Positions 1 to 13,413 of a stretch of 64,000 nt of DNA are shown in pieces. The DNA is from Agrocybe praecox. Its lineage: Eukaryota; Basidiomycota; Agaricomycetes; Agaricales; Agrocybaceae. Below the pieces are notes generated by a model. The model saw nothing but the letters and a program-made list of their open reading frames with translations, was not told the origin of the DNA and did not search any database. Made by a program: the position numbers and the translations under genes. The DNA is taken from NCBI GenBank assembly GCA_964017145.1, contig OZ024840.1, positions 2,046,001-2,110,000 of the forward strand, given 5' to 3'. Positions within the stretch are counted from its first letter, which is position 1, and every line of letters begins with the position of its first letter.

Positions 1-3000
1 GAGAAACAATACATTAGGGAGAATGGAATTACTGCAACATACCTGTTGAGAGAATCCCATTTTATAGTCGCTGTTGTTCTCAATAACGAATGGCCATTCC
101 CCATCTGCAGGGCCGAGATGCACAAAAATCGTCGAGTTTTCTATCCGAACGTCTGCTCTGATCAAATCGTAGCCAACATCGTCACCCAACCGACGAAGGC
201 GAAAATGGACCGTCCCAATGTCTTCGATATTTATAGGGGAAGACCTGTTAAATTTAATTAACGTCACAGCAGGATAATTAAATGAAGAGCTGAATACCAC
301 TGAGCGTTTAACCCGGGATAAGCTATGGTAAGAAGCTTCTCATCTCCCGGTCTCAAGACTTGGAAGGCACATCTTTGCCCGGGTTCAGCGATTGAGCGGT
401 CTCTGGGAGTAGTTCCATGTTCCCTGTAAGCGATTGCTAGTGGAAGCTCGTTTTTGATCAAGAAACGTGGCGCAAGAGTAATGACTTTCGATAGTTTGTA
501 CTTCCCTAGTCCTTCACTCCATGACAAGCCAACATGATACTCATCTGACCTTTGTCTTTGAGAAGCAACGACCAGCTCAGTTTCAGCTGCAGGTGCCTCG
601 AAAGAAGTGACCTTAAATTTCGAATTCGACACATAAATTCAACAAACAACAAACAATCAGCCAGTCACGTACCTTTGACCAGACTGAATCATCAATTTTG
701 AATACAAATTCATGACCTTGCTTGCTTGAGTGGGACAACACTAGATTTGTCGGTATATTTAACATTTGTGAACACCATATTTTGCGAATTTACTCACAAA
801 ATGGAACGGGTTTTGAGAGAGACTCTGCGATGGTCTTGGTCAGTGTGGTGCATTGCCGATACTTGTATCACTCACCGGGACGACCGTCTCCAGCTGCATC
901 TTGTGAGCCAGCACGAGTTGAGCGAGCGGATCTGACATAGAATGGCAAACCAGTCTTATTGACGATTATATACGGGCTGTATATTTGGACCTTGAATGCA
1001 CCCCCCGAATCCGGATGACGGCTAGTAATATGTTAGAATAGTAAGCCTCGGGTGCGAGTTTAACATTAGAGATTATGGCCAACCCACATATAATTCAAGC
1101 TAAGGTTCAATTTTCGGTCATACTCATCACGTAGAGTCACTGTTTTTTCGATCTCGAAGTCAGAATGACCATCGGTGTTTATGATGGTGAATTCGCTTGG
1201 CTTGTAGACTGAATTTGGAGTGAGTGATGAGGCATTGTGTCATTTAGAGAAAGTAGATAGCCTTTACCTGTATCTTGGACGTTTACATTAAGCAAGATGA
1301 AGTGTCCAAGCTCAACAGAGTGGACCGGCATGACACCGCCTTTCCGCAAATAACTTTTCCAGTTTTGATTCGTGTTTTTGTCGTATATGCGATATTCCAG
1401 GTTAAAGGGGAGTAAATTTTCTAGTTCCAAAGGTGCGCGAAGTTTGAGGTTGATTTTAGGATACTTTCTGTAAAAATAAATGTCTCAGCGATGCGATGCG
1501 TGTCAGTGTAGCTTTGTAATGGAATGGACCTACAAAGGCGAAGTATCCGGCGATCCCGTTTGTACCCATGCTTGAAGTCTGAAAGCTGCTTCTTTGGGGT
1601 CACTATGTGGACATTTGATTGTAAAACCTTTCCTGGAAATCAAATCCTCCCAGCGTATTGGGAACGACCATTTGTAGCCAAAACCCTCTGAAATGCGCAT
1701 GAATGAGCAACTGATTAGACAGTAAGGGAGTTATCTCACGATCAGGTTGAATTCTGATTCTGTTCTTGGTGACCGCCTCGATGGGGAGAGAATAGTCTTT
1801 CCCTGGAGCAATCTTCTCCAAAGAATATACAGGATGGCCGGCATCATCGACCAGCATCAGTTCAAGAGGATATAAAGTCAAATTTTCAACCTTATAAGTT
1901 GACCGTATTGTCACAATCTTGGTATTATCAACCACTGTGACCTCACAAAGCAGACGACTTGGGTATTTCTCGGTTTTGGGCCTGAGCGAGTAGACAAATT
2001 CTCCTTCGCGGTCGACAGGAATGCCACGCAGCTGCTCCCACGTTTTTTCTGCGAACTGTATCCCAATGTTGTGCTGACCTGCCGAAACGTGCTGAAAAAT
2101 ATATTGGTCAGTCATTGGAAATAAGAGTCCTAATGATAACAATAGGAGATTACTTCGCGCATGGTCTTCCAGTCATCGAACCGCCAATCAATAGCTTGAT
2201 CATGCAGGATTTTAATGGCATCTATGTCCTTGGTATTAGCCGTGCTGTCTGTGTCCGACCAAACAAAGATAGGGGATCCTGTTTGATTCCGTATACGATA
2301 AGGTGCATACGCTCCACGAGCCTTCTTAAGAAACGAGTCTGCTTCTTGGCTCCAAGCTTTGAGCGTGGTAAGCGCAAGTTCAACGAAAGTTGTGCTGATA
2401 TTGAGGTCTAAACGTTCTCTTGCTGACAATTTGAGATCAAGACCGCCAGTTACAATTTCTTTCGCAACCTTTAGAGAGTGTATTCAGTCGCACAAAGCCG
2501 CTGGGAAGAAAGTAAGAAGGCGCTCACGGTTATCGTCAATGTCCAAGGATCGATCACTAAGGTTAAGGTTAGCTAACATATCTCTCCTCAAAATATGAGA
2601 CTCACAAGGTTCCCAGTGAGAATTAGTCAGATTCCAGTATGTGATCATACTGGTTATGGTCGTCGTTGCATGCAACTATATGAAGTGAGAATCTAGAAAT
2701 TTATCGCAAATTTTGCGAAAGAAAAGATACCTGTCCTGTCCAATCCTGTGCGCCAACAATGAATGGCTTCAATTTCAAGTGAAGCATTGGCTGTTCGTGA
2801 AGGTCACCAATGAGGATAAGTCTGAAGCCATCGAACGATCCTTTGAACTTCAAGTACTTATCAGGCAACGTATATTCCTACTTTTTGCGAAAAACATACC
2901 ATTTCTTTGGACATTGAGACTCGCGCCTTCCCAGTAGACTGTGTTGGGTTAGAAACGGAACGTTGCGGCATGTCAGTCCGATTTCCAGGCCTGTCTATTT

Positions 3001-6000
3001 CTTGAGACGTTGCAGAGGATTTCTTCACGTTGTTAAGAGACTGTTGTGAATTGCCATATCGTTCGATTGCTTTATTGACTATTGATGTGATGAGGTTAAT
3101 GTCTCGGTAAGACGCTCGAAACACTATCGGTTTGGAGAACAATTCGATATTTGTGATTTGTTGCAAAGACGAAGATCTGCTGTCGAGGGAGAATGTGAGG
3201 TCCACATCATCGAGGAACCGCACACTTTCTGTAGCTCTTCCCATCTTCATCAGCGACATACCCAAGCGATTAACAGTCAAGGCCAGAACACCCTATAGCA
3301 CCATTAGACACAAACAGACAGAAAAATGAATGAGTTGACGAAATCGTCACATTTTGGCGTACCTGTTGAGCTAATAATATTTGACCGATGTAAAGACGAA
3401 TGGCTCTTGATTCCGAATCCGCGTCGTTCTCCAGAACACTGACCGACACATCATGCAGATCAAGACGAAATTCTAAGCCTCCCTCGTTGCTTTGCGGGGG
3501 TTCGGTAGAGGACTGGACAGATTCAGAAGGTGAATTCGACGATGGTTCCTCTCTACCAAGTGCGCTTGTAAAGAACTCAAGCAAAGATATCACTGGATCG
3601 ATCGCAAAAATGATCTGAGGAGAGTCGACAGTTAAAACCGCCAATGATGACGAGCGTTGTCCGCCTGTCATAGAATACAACAACATAAATTGATTACGGT
3701 TGTGTTGGGCGGCGGGTATGATTTCCCGAAATTTATTGACTCCCGGTCTCGTATTGCTCATCGTAAAGGATCTTAGAACAACCTGCGCCTCACCTGCGCC
3801 ATTAGAAAGGAGTTTGAACCGAAGGGTGTTGTCGTTTAGCGCGAATCTGGCTATTCCGTGGTCCTTGAGTTCGGACTCCGTGAAAGCAGATGCGTCGTAG
3901 AGATGAAGCTTGACTGCATTGACAGACACCACCAAGTCAAGGGTTGTCCAATTTCGCTGCGACGTCGAGCGCAACTCTGGTTCTAAATGTACATTTGTTG
4001 AAACGATGGCGCTCTGACCCGATTCAGCTGCAGTTGTTCCATCCCCTTTGGTGGGTTCATTTTCGGAGTCAACGATAAAGACCCGGGGAATCTCGGTTGC
4101 TAGTCGCATCAAAAGAGAATACTGTACCTGTGTTAGATGTAATTTGACATCCGATATTTTGATTGCAACCTAAGCAGGGTGTTAGTCACTCACACGGTCA
4201 TTATAGAAAAGTGTTTCGCAACTTGTGTATCAGGATAGTCAGTATCCTGGTCCCGATCGATGTTACTGGTTTGGACCACATCGGCAGAAACGTCAATGTC
4301 ATCGATAATTTTCAGTGTTTGTGTTTCCCCATCCCCATCTCGATGAAGAATTGAAACCAATCGAATGCCATGCAATCCAGCAACAATACGATTTACGGCA
4401 GCTTCAGAGATATTGTGAGCATCGATTTGCCCCAGTCTCAGGACAAGTGCGTCGGAGCTCGACGTAGGATTGGAAGGAAATATCACGATCGGGGATTTCA
4501 CGGAGACTTGGAATTGCATTCGCTCGATTTCTGAAGCCCGCTGGACTGCTACCTGGGTGGCAGTGTCATACAGTCCCTTCAGTTTGGCCAACTTAGAAAG
4601 AAATAGATATAGATCATGCAAAGGTTGCTCGACGAAGTGTAACTTGATGGATGCAGCTTCAAGATGGACTGAAGATTTGACCCCCGTATAATTGTCTTCT
4701 TCCGGGTCAAAAGTTTGATATCTGAAATCCGCAAAATTCTGCCCCTCGATAGATACTAGCCGATTAAAGTCTCCCAAAATCGCATCATCCTTGTTATCAT
4801 TCGTCAAAGTCAAGTTACCGAGACGACCGGATATTCGAAGGGTTTTCGGGCGAACGAGAACGGTGACATCAGCCGTCGAAAGAGCGAGTGTAGCCAAAGG
4901 GACAAGATCGTTCACCAATATCACTGTATATTTTGAGTGTCAATTTCAATCCAAAATAAGTAATAGATAACATACACTGTACACCTGCAAACTTCATCAA
5001 AACTCGAATTTTGCCCTCGACATCATTCAATTCGGCAGTAGGTTTGTCGAGTGCATCCGTGACCTTCGAGGTGTTTGATTGTGGAACTTGCCCAGAAGCC
5101 GGAACGAATGTCGTCATGACAAAATCGTATAGAGTGAGCACTGGCTCTGGAGCAGCACGAAATACTAGCGTCGAGATTTTGATGTCGACGTTTTGGTCGA
5201 TCCCCTCCGCCGTCGTCTGGAATTCCGGAGACTCTTTTTGTACACGCACATACGAAACCTGAAGGAGACCCTTCTCTGACATCGATCCGACATCAGGAGT
5301 GGATATAAATTGGATCTCCTGGCCACTTGGTTGAATGACGTTCATCGACACTGAGCTAAGAGGATAGTCAGAACGAATGCCTTTGTGAGTTAGGAGATAG
5401 CAAACCTGAGATTAATGTCGACCTTCATGTCGTATTTTGCTAAAGCAAAGGATAACGAGAAACGTTCGAGTTGCAAGTCTCCCAGGTACTTCTCTGTGCC
5501 ATCGGGGCTCGACTTTGATATGACTGCTCTTAGATTTTCGACCTTGAAATCGAGTTCAAAGGTGTGTTGATGCCATTCGGGGCGCTATAGGAAATAAAGG
5601 TCACCGTCATAATCGCACGGAGAACCGTAGCAAATAGACATACATCCAACGTCCCGTCTTCTGCTTCAAAAAATTGTTCCTCCTGATTTGGCGATTTGGC
5701 GCCTTCCTGATTGTCTTCGTCTTCATCAACATTGTATTCTTGGTCTGATTGCCCGAATAACATGGCTGGAAGTTGAAATGATGGCGTTTGGACAGCCTGT
5801 ATCTGGAAAGAAACTTGTTCTCCATCATCAAATCGGGGGATGCATACATCGATGAGTCGCATCAAAGACTTGTACTTGGTGTCAGATATGTTGACCTGAA
5901 GGGAAGGTAAATTCCCTGAGACTTTGAATTGTGCCAAATTAACTGCGGTCGGTACGATAGATTTATCGATTCGGAGATCGACATTGATTCTTTCAAGGAT

Positions 6001-8955
6001 ATGCAACGAATCATCGTTCTCTGAAACAAGAGCGTTTCGACAAGCTTGTAAGTTGTCGCCGATAACAAACTGAGTATTTTAGTTTATACACATGAGGCCA
6101 GAATGAGCGTAGAAAACTGACTTGTGCATCTTCAAGCCGGAGTGATAACTTGTCGTACATAAGCGACTCGAGCTTTTTGTAATCCTCATCAGTATACTGC
6201 TGATTTCTCTTTTGGCGTATAGTATGTATCGCTTCCTTGGAGACCAGATCGCTTTCAATTGCAATATGCCCTGCATCGATGATGAGGTGTTTGCAGTCAT
6301 TAGTGGACACACTATCACACTATTAGCAGTGAAACACAAGAAATATAAGATTATCCATACTCTTCCGGTATTATAATTATGGGGGCATTCAAGTCCATGT
6401 GAATGTCGACCGTTTTATGCGTTTGAAGGGCATATTCCAAACCGGCGCGCGTGTCTCTACGAAGCCCCTCCAGGGTCTGACTTGCGGCATTCTAAGAGGA
6501 GGGATCAATGCTGGCACACAAGTAAGCGTATAAAGTAATACCAGAAGAGCTTCGACAGATTCCAGTTGGCTGGCAGGAGGTTTGAAGAATCTGTAAACAG
6601 CTTCAACGTATCCCTTATGGTATATTATTTCCATGTGTCTCATGCGGACGGTCAAGGCACTGTCAGACCGTTGATCCAAAGGGTTGTTCTCGAACTTGAC
6701 GAAGAAAAATGGATCGGAATCCGCTTCTTCTTGAGAGGATATAGGTAGTCCGTTAGCTGTCAGTTCGGTTTTTACATGAACAATTTGCGGGTACAGAGAG
6801 TTGGGAGTTGTCCCGTCAAAGACGCGCAGTCCGTTTAGAGAGATAGATGCCTCGAAATTATCGGGCCTTTGGATGAAATTGGCGCCGAAAACGTCGAAGA
6901 CCACGGACATCACCTCAGTGTTCTTTCCGTGGGGATCAGTTCTGAGTGCAAACGATCCCTTGTTAAGCTGAGCAGCGACACGCATTTTCAGTGAATCTCG
7001 AGGTGCTTCCAATGCGTCCACCAACGCCGCCTTTTCATCGAAGTCAAGGACGTCGTAAAGTTGTTTGCGTTGTTCTTCCGTCATTTGGCCTCCGAATGCG
7101 GGATCCTCCTGAGTATCATTATTCGAAGATGATCCCCATAGCCAACTGCCCCAGCCTTGCTTGAGTTGCTGTTGCTTTTTCTCAGCTTCAAGCTTTTTTC
7201 GCACAGCGGTGTCTTTCTTCAATTTGGATCGCGCGATAGATCGATAGAATCTGATGTCCTCGTAAGTCATCTTTTTCTCTAGCATTTCTAAATTTTGAAG
7301 GTCCTATAATCATTGTTCAATTATGCGCCAAAAGATCAACAATTAAACTTACAGGTGGGGCCAAAGTAGGGGTGAGGAGTTTCTTCTGGAAAAGCTCGAC
7401 ATATCTGTTTCGATCGTCTCGACGTTCTGCAAAATATTTCCAGGTCCATTTCCTGTTTTTATCACGCACACCTTCTAGAATTGCGGTGGCCGCATATTTG
7501 AGCCGCGCCTTTGCGATGTTTGAAGTAAATTCCTTTTCTGCCGGTCTATATTTGCCATACTTCCGGGATACAACACATGAGATTCCAAAAATTCGGCATG
7601 GAAGCACATCGTACCTGTCGCTTCCTCAGATATACATGATACATGTCGACCAATGATATGGCATCTCGATACTGATTGTCGTCGAGTGCCACGCCAATTT
7701 CTTCAAAGAACAATTGGATGTCGAAACGGGGCGTTTTTGAGTCCATTTTGTGATTAACAATGATCTACCAATCGATGCATTAGATAATAGAAATAGAGCA
7801 AATAAATGTTGACCTACCCTGCCTTCACCCGAGACAGGCTTCAATATATATTGATGGTTTTGATCTCCTTCACCGTGGGATATCTTTAAATAGTCAGAAA
7901 GGCAACCAATGAAGTAACTAGTGGTATACCATGGATGAAAATTTCTTAATAGATTCGATCGTCGGAAGTCCGGCCATGCTTGGGGAGTCTGTGTCGAAGT
8001 AAAGAGCAAGCGACTGTAGATTGGCTAACTGAAGTTGGGCGGTCAGGAATTGCTCGTTTGCATAATCAAAATCGAGCATACTTTGTGTATAGCCCCTGCT
8101 GTACTCTCAATAAATGCAGGTTGCCATTCATTGTTTACAGAAACTGCGGTGAATCCTGCTAGTGTTACACCGGCTGCGAAGGGATGCTTTTCGACGTGTC
8201 ACTTTCGTCATTGGTTTGAACTGAACAATTAACGGGCAAGCACTTACCCCAGGTACGCTTAAATTGTCCTCGTATCGAATATGAATGTTTTTCACAGTTA
8301 CTTGAACATTGTTGATAATTTTGGCTATGATAGATTGCACGAGGCCTTGAGATTGTGTCGAGTCGTCTTGAATAATAGCGTGGTAAGACGATATATGCCA
8401 TATTTTTGAAGAACTGGACGAAACATACCGGTCTGTGCTTCTCCACGTACGTGAAGCAGTTCCGCATTCTCCAAGCGCTCCGCCTTGGCTGCTTGTGTTC
8501 GTGCTTCATCCTCGTCTGAGTTGCTGCTCGTCTGAGGTGATGGGATAACGAGTAGATATACATCTTCTACCAGGACTTCGACAGGTTGGTTGCCTAGATT
8601 CATCCAATGGAGAGACAGGGTGAATTTTCCAAGGTGTCCTGAACGATCTGTTGAGTGATAATCATTCCACTGGGGAGGCAGTTTTTGCTCACCTTCTAGG
8701 ACATCGACAGGAAGTTGAAATTTGTCGAGGGCACCCTTTTTAAGCTTTAAGTTTCTCAGAGTCAGTTGGCCTGGGGTTCAACGTATAAGTAGATTACCAT
8801 AAAGTGACAACAAAATATACCTTGTCCTATCCCATAATTTACTTGATTTAAATCAAGGTTCATAACATAAGGAGCCAGTATTCGATTAAAGAGCTATCTC
8901 AAGGTTAGATGGTCCCATAGGTGCTAAAGGATAAGTTGTTCTATACTGACAACAT
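1..8955 (-). CDS. VPS13: VPS13-family bridge-like lipid transfer protein (C-terminus beyond left edge)
   Basis: Large lipid-transfer protein acting at membrane contact sites (vacuole, mitochondria, endosomes, prospore membrane). The start is set by a 9-nt first exon (M-L-S, 8955-8947) followed by a GTATAG donor. The next exon begins LFNRILAPYVMNLD, the conserved chorein N-terminus. Downstream on the minus strand, about 8600-8140 carries the chorein segments (EVLVEDVYLLVIPS; VTVKNIHIRYED). The residues at about 7285-6400 (KKMTYEDIRFYRSIARSK, GWGSWLWG) match the conserved early VPS13 region. The adaptor-binding (SHR-BD/VAB) repeats lie at the low-coordinate end, including GLSWSEGLGKYKLSKV near 540-480. 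Many short introns break the frame. The gene leaves the window through an intron at 1-42, so the ATG2-like and PH-like C-terminal parts are not seen. Family assignment is secure; individual splice sites were not all checked. Confidence 0.93.
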
Positions 8956-10457
8956 TGAGAACCTCCTTGCCAGGATCCAACCACCACATAGTCGCTGGAT
9001 GGGTTAGGATTTATCCGTGTTATCCTGACTCCTGAGAAAGGTAGTACTTTGTACGGTAATGTTCTAGAATGAGATACAGAGCCTCCTGAGGTATGACAAG
9101 GGTGGTACAAGAAAGAAAAGACTGATGGCACTTATTGTCAATGGTGAGTGTGCAGGACCAGTGTCAACGACTCGTCCAATCGCACGGGCGCGAGTCGGGC
9201 GTCGGGGGGCACAACGTCATGTTACGTAATCAATCAAAGCATTGCCGAGGCAGGCTGAAGATGTTGAGGCGCTTACAGCTGGGCCTGACGCCTTTCTTAA
9301 CACTTCCATCTTATCTATGAAGTCTGGTGCCATTTTTTCTTGGTTTAGGTGAACATTTACTGGTGACTGAATAAGCACGTTCTCAGCCTGCGGATTCATG
9401 GACCGCTGTATACTTGATGTCGATGAGCACCGGGTGGTCACCAAATGCAGTCTAATATAACTCTTATGCTTCTCAATAGAGTCTGACTTCCGAGGTTTAG
9501 GACTATAGAACAAGCCATGAAATTGATTGCTTCTCCATAAAATGGGGTTGTGTCGCGCCATGGCAAAGGCCGTTCCATGATCATGGATTATCTGAAGGTG
9601 AGCAAGTAAAGAGATTACAGTGGTATTAATAGTTATACCCATACTTCTGTCGACTTGACCAATGGCGATTTCCCCTACGACTGATCCTTCGATATTCGGA
9701 AGCCACTTTCGTCGATATTGACCTCGACGGAACTAGATTACTGAAGCCCTCTATAAATCAAATGCGGCTTCCAGTCTTTATCTGCGTGCGCTCGATGGAT
9801 CTTGTAGCCTTCCCAGAGCATAAGTTTAGTCCTCCTAATTGCCTCTGGGCCTTCTTATTTATGCAACGCAGAGACATACTTTAACGGAGGAAAAGGTGCT
9901 TAGCCTAGACAAGCCGATCTGCGCGTATATGTATATGCCTCGTGCTGGAACTTCATGGCAGCTGGTGACGAAAGGATTGAACCTCGTTTAGTCTAATTCC
10001 CAGCATACATAAGTCATGTAACATGTTTGACATTCCATTATGTGCATACGTATTTTTTCTGGATAGACAAGAGGGTTTCTTCCCGGATCTAGCCAGCATG
10101 CACTTATGTTTAAAGTCTCCTGATTTATGTTCCGGAGTAAGTGTCTCCCTGTTATTCCGTTTTAACTTCACGCATTCCACGATCGAGACCAGCTAAAGAA
10201 AATGTTTGGTATACCATCAAGATCTAGAAGTATGACCATGTATACCTTAGAGCAATCATTGCTGAAGTTAGATCCTAAATAAACGAGAGCTTCCTGGGTG
10301 CCGAATTCATTTCCGTACCTTCCCGATCCCCTCGTGACAGTCTCTCCCCATACTGGACGACCCTAGCGAAACCAAGCTATATAAGAAGGTCTCCAGGCCA
10401 TAAGATGGTCGTGTGCCTCAAGTTGCGACGTTTCTGCCCCCGATCCCGCATAGTATC
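8956..10457. other. Sparse region upstream of VPS13, no recognised gene
   Basis: The VPS13 promoter should lie in the right-hand flank of 8955. The rest holds only short frames. The longest is on the minus strand, about 9735 down to 9217, and reads open across a possible upstream extension (residues VVGEIAIGQVDRSMG ahead of a 141-residue stretch). I cannot match it to a family and see no convincing splice-linked neighbours. It may be a decayed gene or chance. No terminal repeats or transposase motifs are visible. Confidence 0.5.
10378..10385 (+). promoter_or_regulatory. TATA box (TATATAAG)
   Basis: A perfect TATATAAG lies 80 bp upstream of the ATG at 10458, the usual distance for a fungal TATA promoter. 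It supports transcription of the tentative gene that follows. Confidence 0.45.
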
Positions 10458-11130
10458 ATGTTAGCCCTCTACTCAAAAGCCACCGCTCTTCCAGAAACAG
10501 GCAACCCCCAACAGGCGAACGAAGTACAAAACCTTTTCTTCGTTGAAATATTGTAAATTCACTGTATATTATAGTCGGGAGACCTCCACGACGCAATCGT
10601 GTCCTTCACAAAGTGAGTGTACATGTTCAAAATGCCTTGAACTACTGCTGATACGGTTTGCTTCAGTCTGATTGTCGATTCTGGCCGCGGCTCAGTTCGT
10701 CTGTTCTGTACGGTCCCAACCTGGAGCACCTCTACGGAGACATGTGTGTTCCTCTACTTACTATTCATCACTGATCATCAGACGCTGAGTTGCCGCTCTG
10801 GTATTTTCCGGACAGGTCTTGATTTGCATGATCTCAATGAGTTACGTTCTCGATTCCTTGTATTTGTCCACGATCTTATCCAGTCACTTCGTTCTTCTGG
10901 GGTATGTGCGTGTTTTTCTGAGAATAATATCCTACATTGACATTTAAAATAAATAAAAAATCGGGTTTGTTTCAAAGGTGTCTGCTTCATATTCTCTATC
11001 GCCCTCAAGCTCGCCTCTGTGTATGATAGGCCTTAGACCGCTTGATACATCGACATCGCTGGATAAAATGTACCAATCCAAGGGAACACTAAAAAAGTTC
11101 GTACTCGAATTGGACCATCTGTCCGTGTGA
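10458..11130 (+). CDS. Tentative five-exon gene, unknown protein of about 139 aa
   Basis: Not recognised. A consistent model is exons 10458-10523, 10575-10612, 10667-10743, 10816-10901 and 10978-11130, with introns of 51, 54, 72 and 76 nt. All four introns have GT..AG ends, and phases agree through to the TGA at 11128. The second intron (GTGAGT...CTGAT...CAG) is the most convincing; the first donor (GTACAA) and third donor (GTGTGT) are weak. The product has no signal peptide or membrane segment. It contains an acidic-leucine patch (LDLHDLNELRSRF) and a Ser-rich stretch before a basic C-terminus. Support is the TATA box, the phase agreement and the isolated position. The gene could still be an artefact of short open frames. 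Confidence 0.3.
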
Positions 11131-11628
11131 TTATGCGTATGTATCACGTCTGACAACATTCCAACAGAGAACAAGTCGCTTTAGTTGATATGGACAATGT
11201 TACCTTTTTAATTTTGACTTAGGCCTGAGCGCATTGCCGACCTTGGACTCGGACTTTTGCTTTGAGCATTTGCAGTTTAGTGTATAGGAGTAGTAACCCC
11301 AGTGTAAAGTAGTACATAATTTATATGCATAAAGTGGAGTTTTGGGTAGTTCACTGGTTCAGGAGTTCTGTGGTTCAGGGGTACTGGCGGACATGTAAAG
11401 TCGTTGAGCGCTTGAAAGAGTGGAAATATTAGTTATGAAATTTCAAATACAATAATTTTCCATTAGCATTGCCATTAGAAATTAGAATCAAACCGACTGG
11501 CCCACCCATAAACACATGATTGTGTGGCGTGACATGTGACACGGTCACACCCCAAGCTGTTGATCGCTCAAATTTCGGCTCTCGCTCTTATTCTTCGTTC
11601 GTTTGGTTTTCACCTCGTTCTACTTATC
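11131..11628. other. Intergenic, elongase promoter region
   Basis: About 500 bp with no plausible gene. A GTGACATGTGACACGGTCAC stretch near 11530-11550 has partial dyad symmetry, with CACATG-like cores, and could be a regulator site for the downstream elongase. No TATA box is evident. Confidence 0.4.
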
Positions 11629-12862
11629 ATGGTTTCCCTCTCCGCATTTCTCCTGGACAAGATACCCTACCGGCTCCCGCCACACCTGTACTCATATGTT
11701 CAAGGCCAAACCCCCTTGTCAACCGACAAGGAGGTCGTCACGACCCTAATTTCATACCTCGTCATCATATTTTCGATTCAAGCCTTCATGAAAAATCGCC
11801 AGCCTCTCAAGCTTACGACGTTCTTTCAAATACACAATGTTTTCCTCACTGCAGGAAGTTTTCTTCTTCTCTTGCTCATGTTGGAAGAGATTCTTCCTAA
11901 TATCTGGCAAAACGGATTTCACCACGCCCTTTGCGCTGAAGAGTCATGGACACCTGTAAGTTTGATTGAAACGCGCATCCAATGGTTTACTGATTGTCCT
12001 TATACCTTCAGAAAATGGAATTCTACTATATAATCAATTACTCCTTCAAATACGTCGAACTCTTGGACACTGTTTTCCTCGCGCTTAAGAAGAAGCCTTT
12101 GCGTACGACTGTCTTTCATGAATTGCTTGTAACATTCTGCTAAACTGCGACATCAGAATTCTTACACGTGTTCCACCACTCTGCGACCGCCCTGCTCTGC
12201 TATACCCAGTTAAATGGCAAAACCAGCATCGTACGTTTCGCTATATTCCATGCCCGCTTTTTTTACTGACAATATGACTCTAGTCTTGGTCTGTTATTGT
12301 CCTGAACTTGGCTGTTCACGTTGTCATGTGTATGTTTTTGTTGCTGTTTTGCGATATCATTGACTGATTTAATGTGCTAGATTATTATTATTATGCTACT
12401 GCTGGTGGAGCCAAATTCTGGGTGCGTCATATACGTATTCTAACCCTCGAAGTATATACTAATGATTTGCAATGCAGTGGAAGAAGTACTTGACTTCCAT
12501 GCAAATTGCTCAATTCATCATCGATATCTGTGTTGTTTACTTCGGAAGTCAGTATGCAATCTCTCTATTGCCGACAGACAGTTTATTAACCAAACTGACA
12601 TATTGCAGCATACGAGCGCATGGCCTTCCAATACTACCCCGACACCTTGCCTTATATTGGAAACTGCGCTGGCTCTGAGAGAGCCGCTGGATTCGGTTGC
12701 GCCCTTCTTACAAGTTACCTCGGTCTTTTCATCAACTTCTATTTCAATACATACAAGAAGCCAGCTAAGAAAGTTGCGTCCAACGGCACTGCTAACGGAC
12801 ACACAAATGGAAATGGCAAAGCCAAGGTCAACGGCAATGGAGCCATCAACGGCTCAGCGTGA
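11629..12862 (+). CDS. ELO: Very-long-chain fatty acid elongase (ELO family 3-ketoacyl-CoA synthase)
   Basis: ER membrane enzyme condensing acyl-CoA with malonyl-CoA. Seven exons give roughly 300 residues, normal for ELO proteins. Diagnostic motifs are [16 protein letters not shown] (about residue 125), the catalytic histidine box HVFHH (about 143) on its own short exon, and YYYYATAG followed by a conserved W-x-K-K-Y-L-T-x-x-Q segment. Several hydrophobic helices surround them. The tail is lysine-rich and then Asn/Gly-rich low complexity ([13 protein letters not shown]). An in-frame upstream ATG (11536) exists, but the ATG at 11629 places the N-terminus as in other fungal elongases. Chain-length specificity (Elo1/Fen1/Sur4 type) cannot be told by eye. 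Confidence 0.93.
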
Positions 12863-13413
12863 GTACTAATAAATGACATTCTGTGCTGTCGTAGCTGAGA
12901 GACGTTTCAGTCACAAAATGGACTAACTTATAATTTGTTGCGCGGAAACCTATAAGTTAATACGAACTATATGCGCCTATATACCTCTGGAATTTTACAT
13001 ATGGCCACCTAATATTAGACGCTTTTGGTCCCCTTTCTGTCGGTCGACGTGTTTACCGCCGTAGAATTTTGGTACTTGGTCTTTGCAGATTTTGGGGTGT
13101 TGGACTTGCGCAACGGCGCTGTGGCGTAGCATAATGACAGACAGAAAACTTTATAATTCCTAATATATTGTTACGATTATTATTTTCAACCGCTATGAAA
13201 GTTCTCCGTCGATTGCAACGATCGTTGATTGGACCTTGCATTCTGATTGCGAAGGACACTGCCACTCATGTTACACTATACCCCATTCAGTATGCCTGCG
13301 TTCACAGGTGTTTGCTTCGAAACTGAGGGTCTTGTTAACTCGACAAATGTACTATATCAGCCGGTAGTCACCTATATCCCTCAGCGCTAGTTCTTATATC
13401 TCATCCTACCACC
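12863..13413. other. Intergenic between elongase and RasGAP
   Basis: About 550 bp holding the elongase 3' UTR and the RasGAP promoter. Reading frames here are short and unlike any protein I know. No repeat or RNA gene seen. Confidence 0.5.

Noticed and set aside
8886..9131. Minus-strand frame of 81 codons overlapping the VPS13 start
   Set aside because: It covers the VPS13 5' leader, first mini-exon and first intron; the spliced M-L-S-LFNRILAPYV reading explains the conserved sequence better.
10746..10940. Resemblance of TGLDLHDLNEL to the enoyl-CoA hydratase GLDL motif
   Set aside because: No flanking crotonase motifs (oxyanion-hole Gly or VIAAVHG-type segment) on either side; chance similarity.
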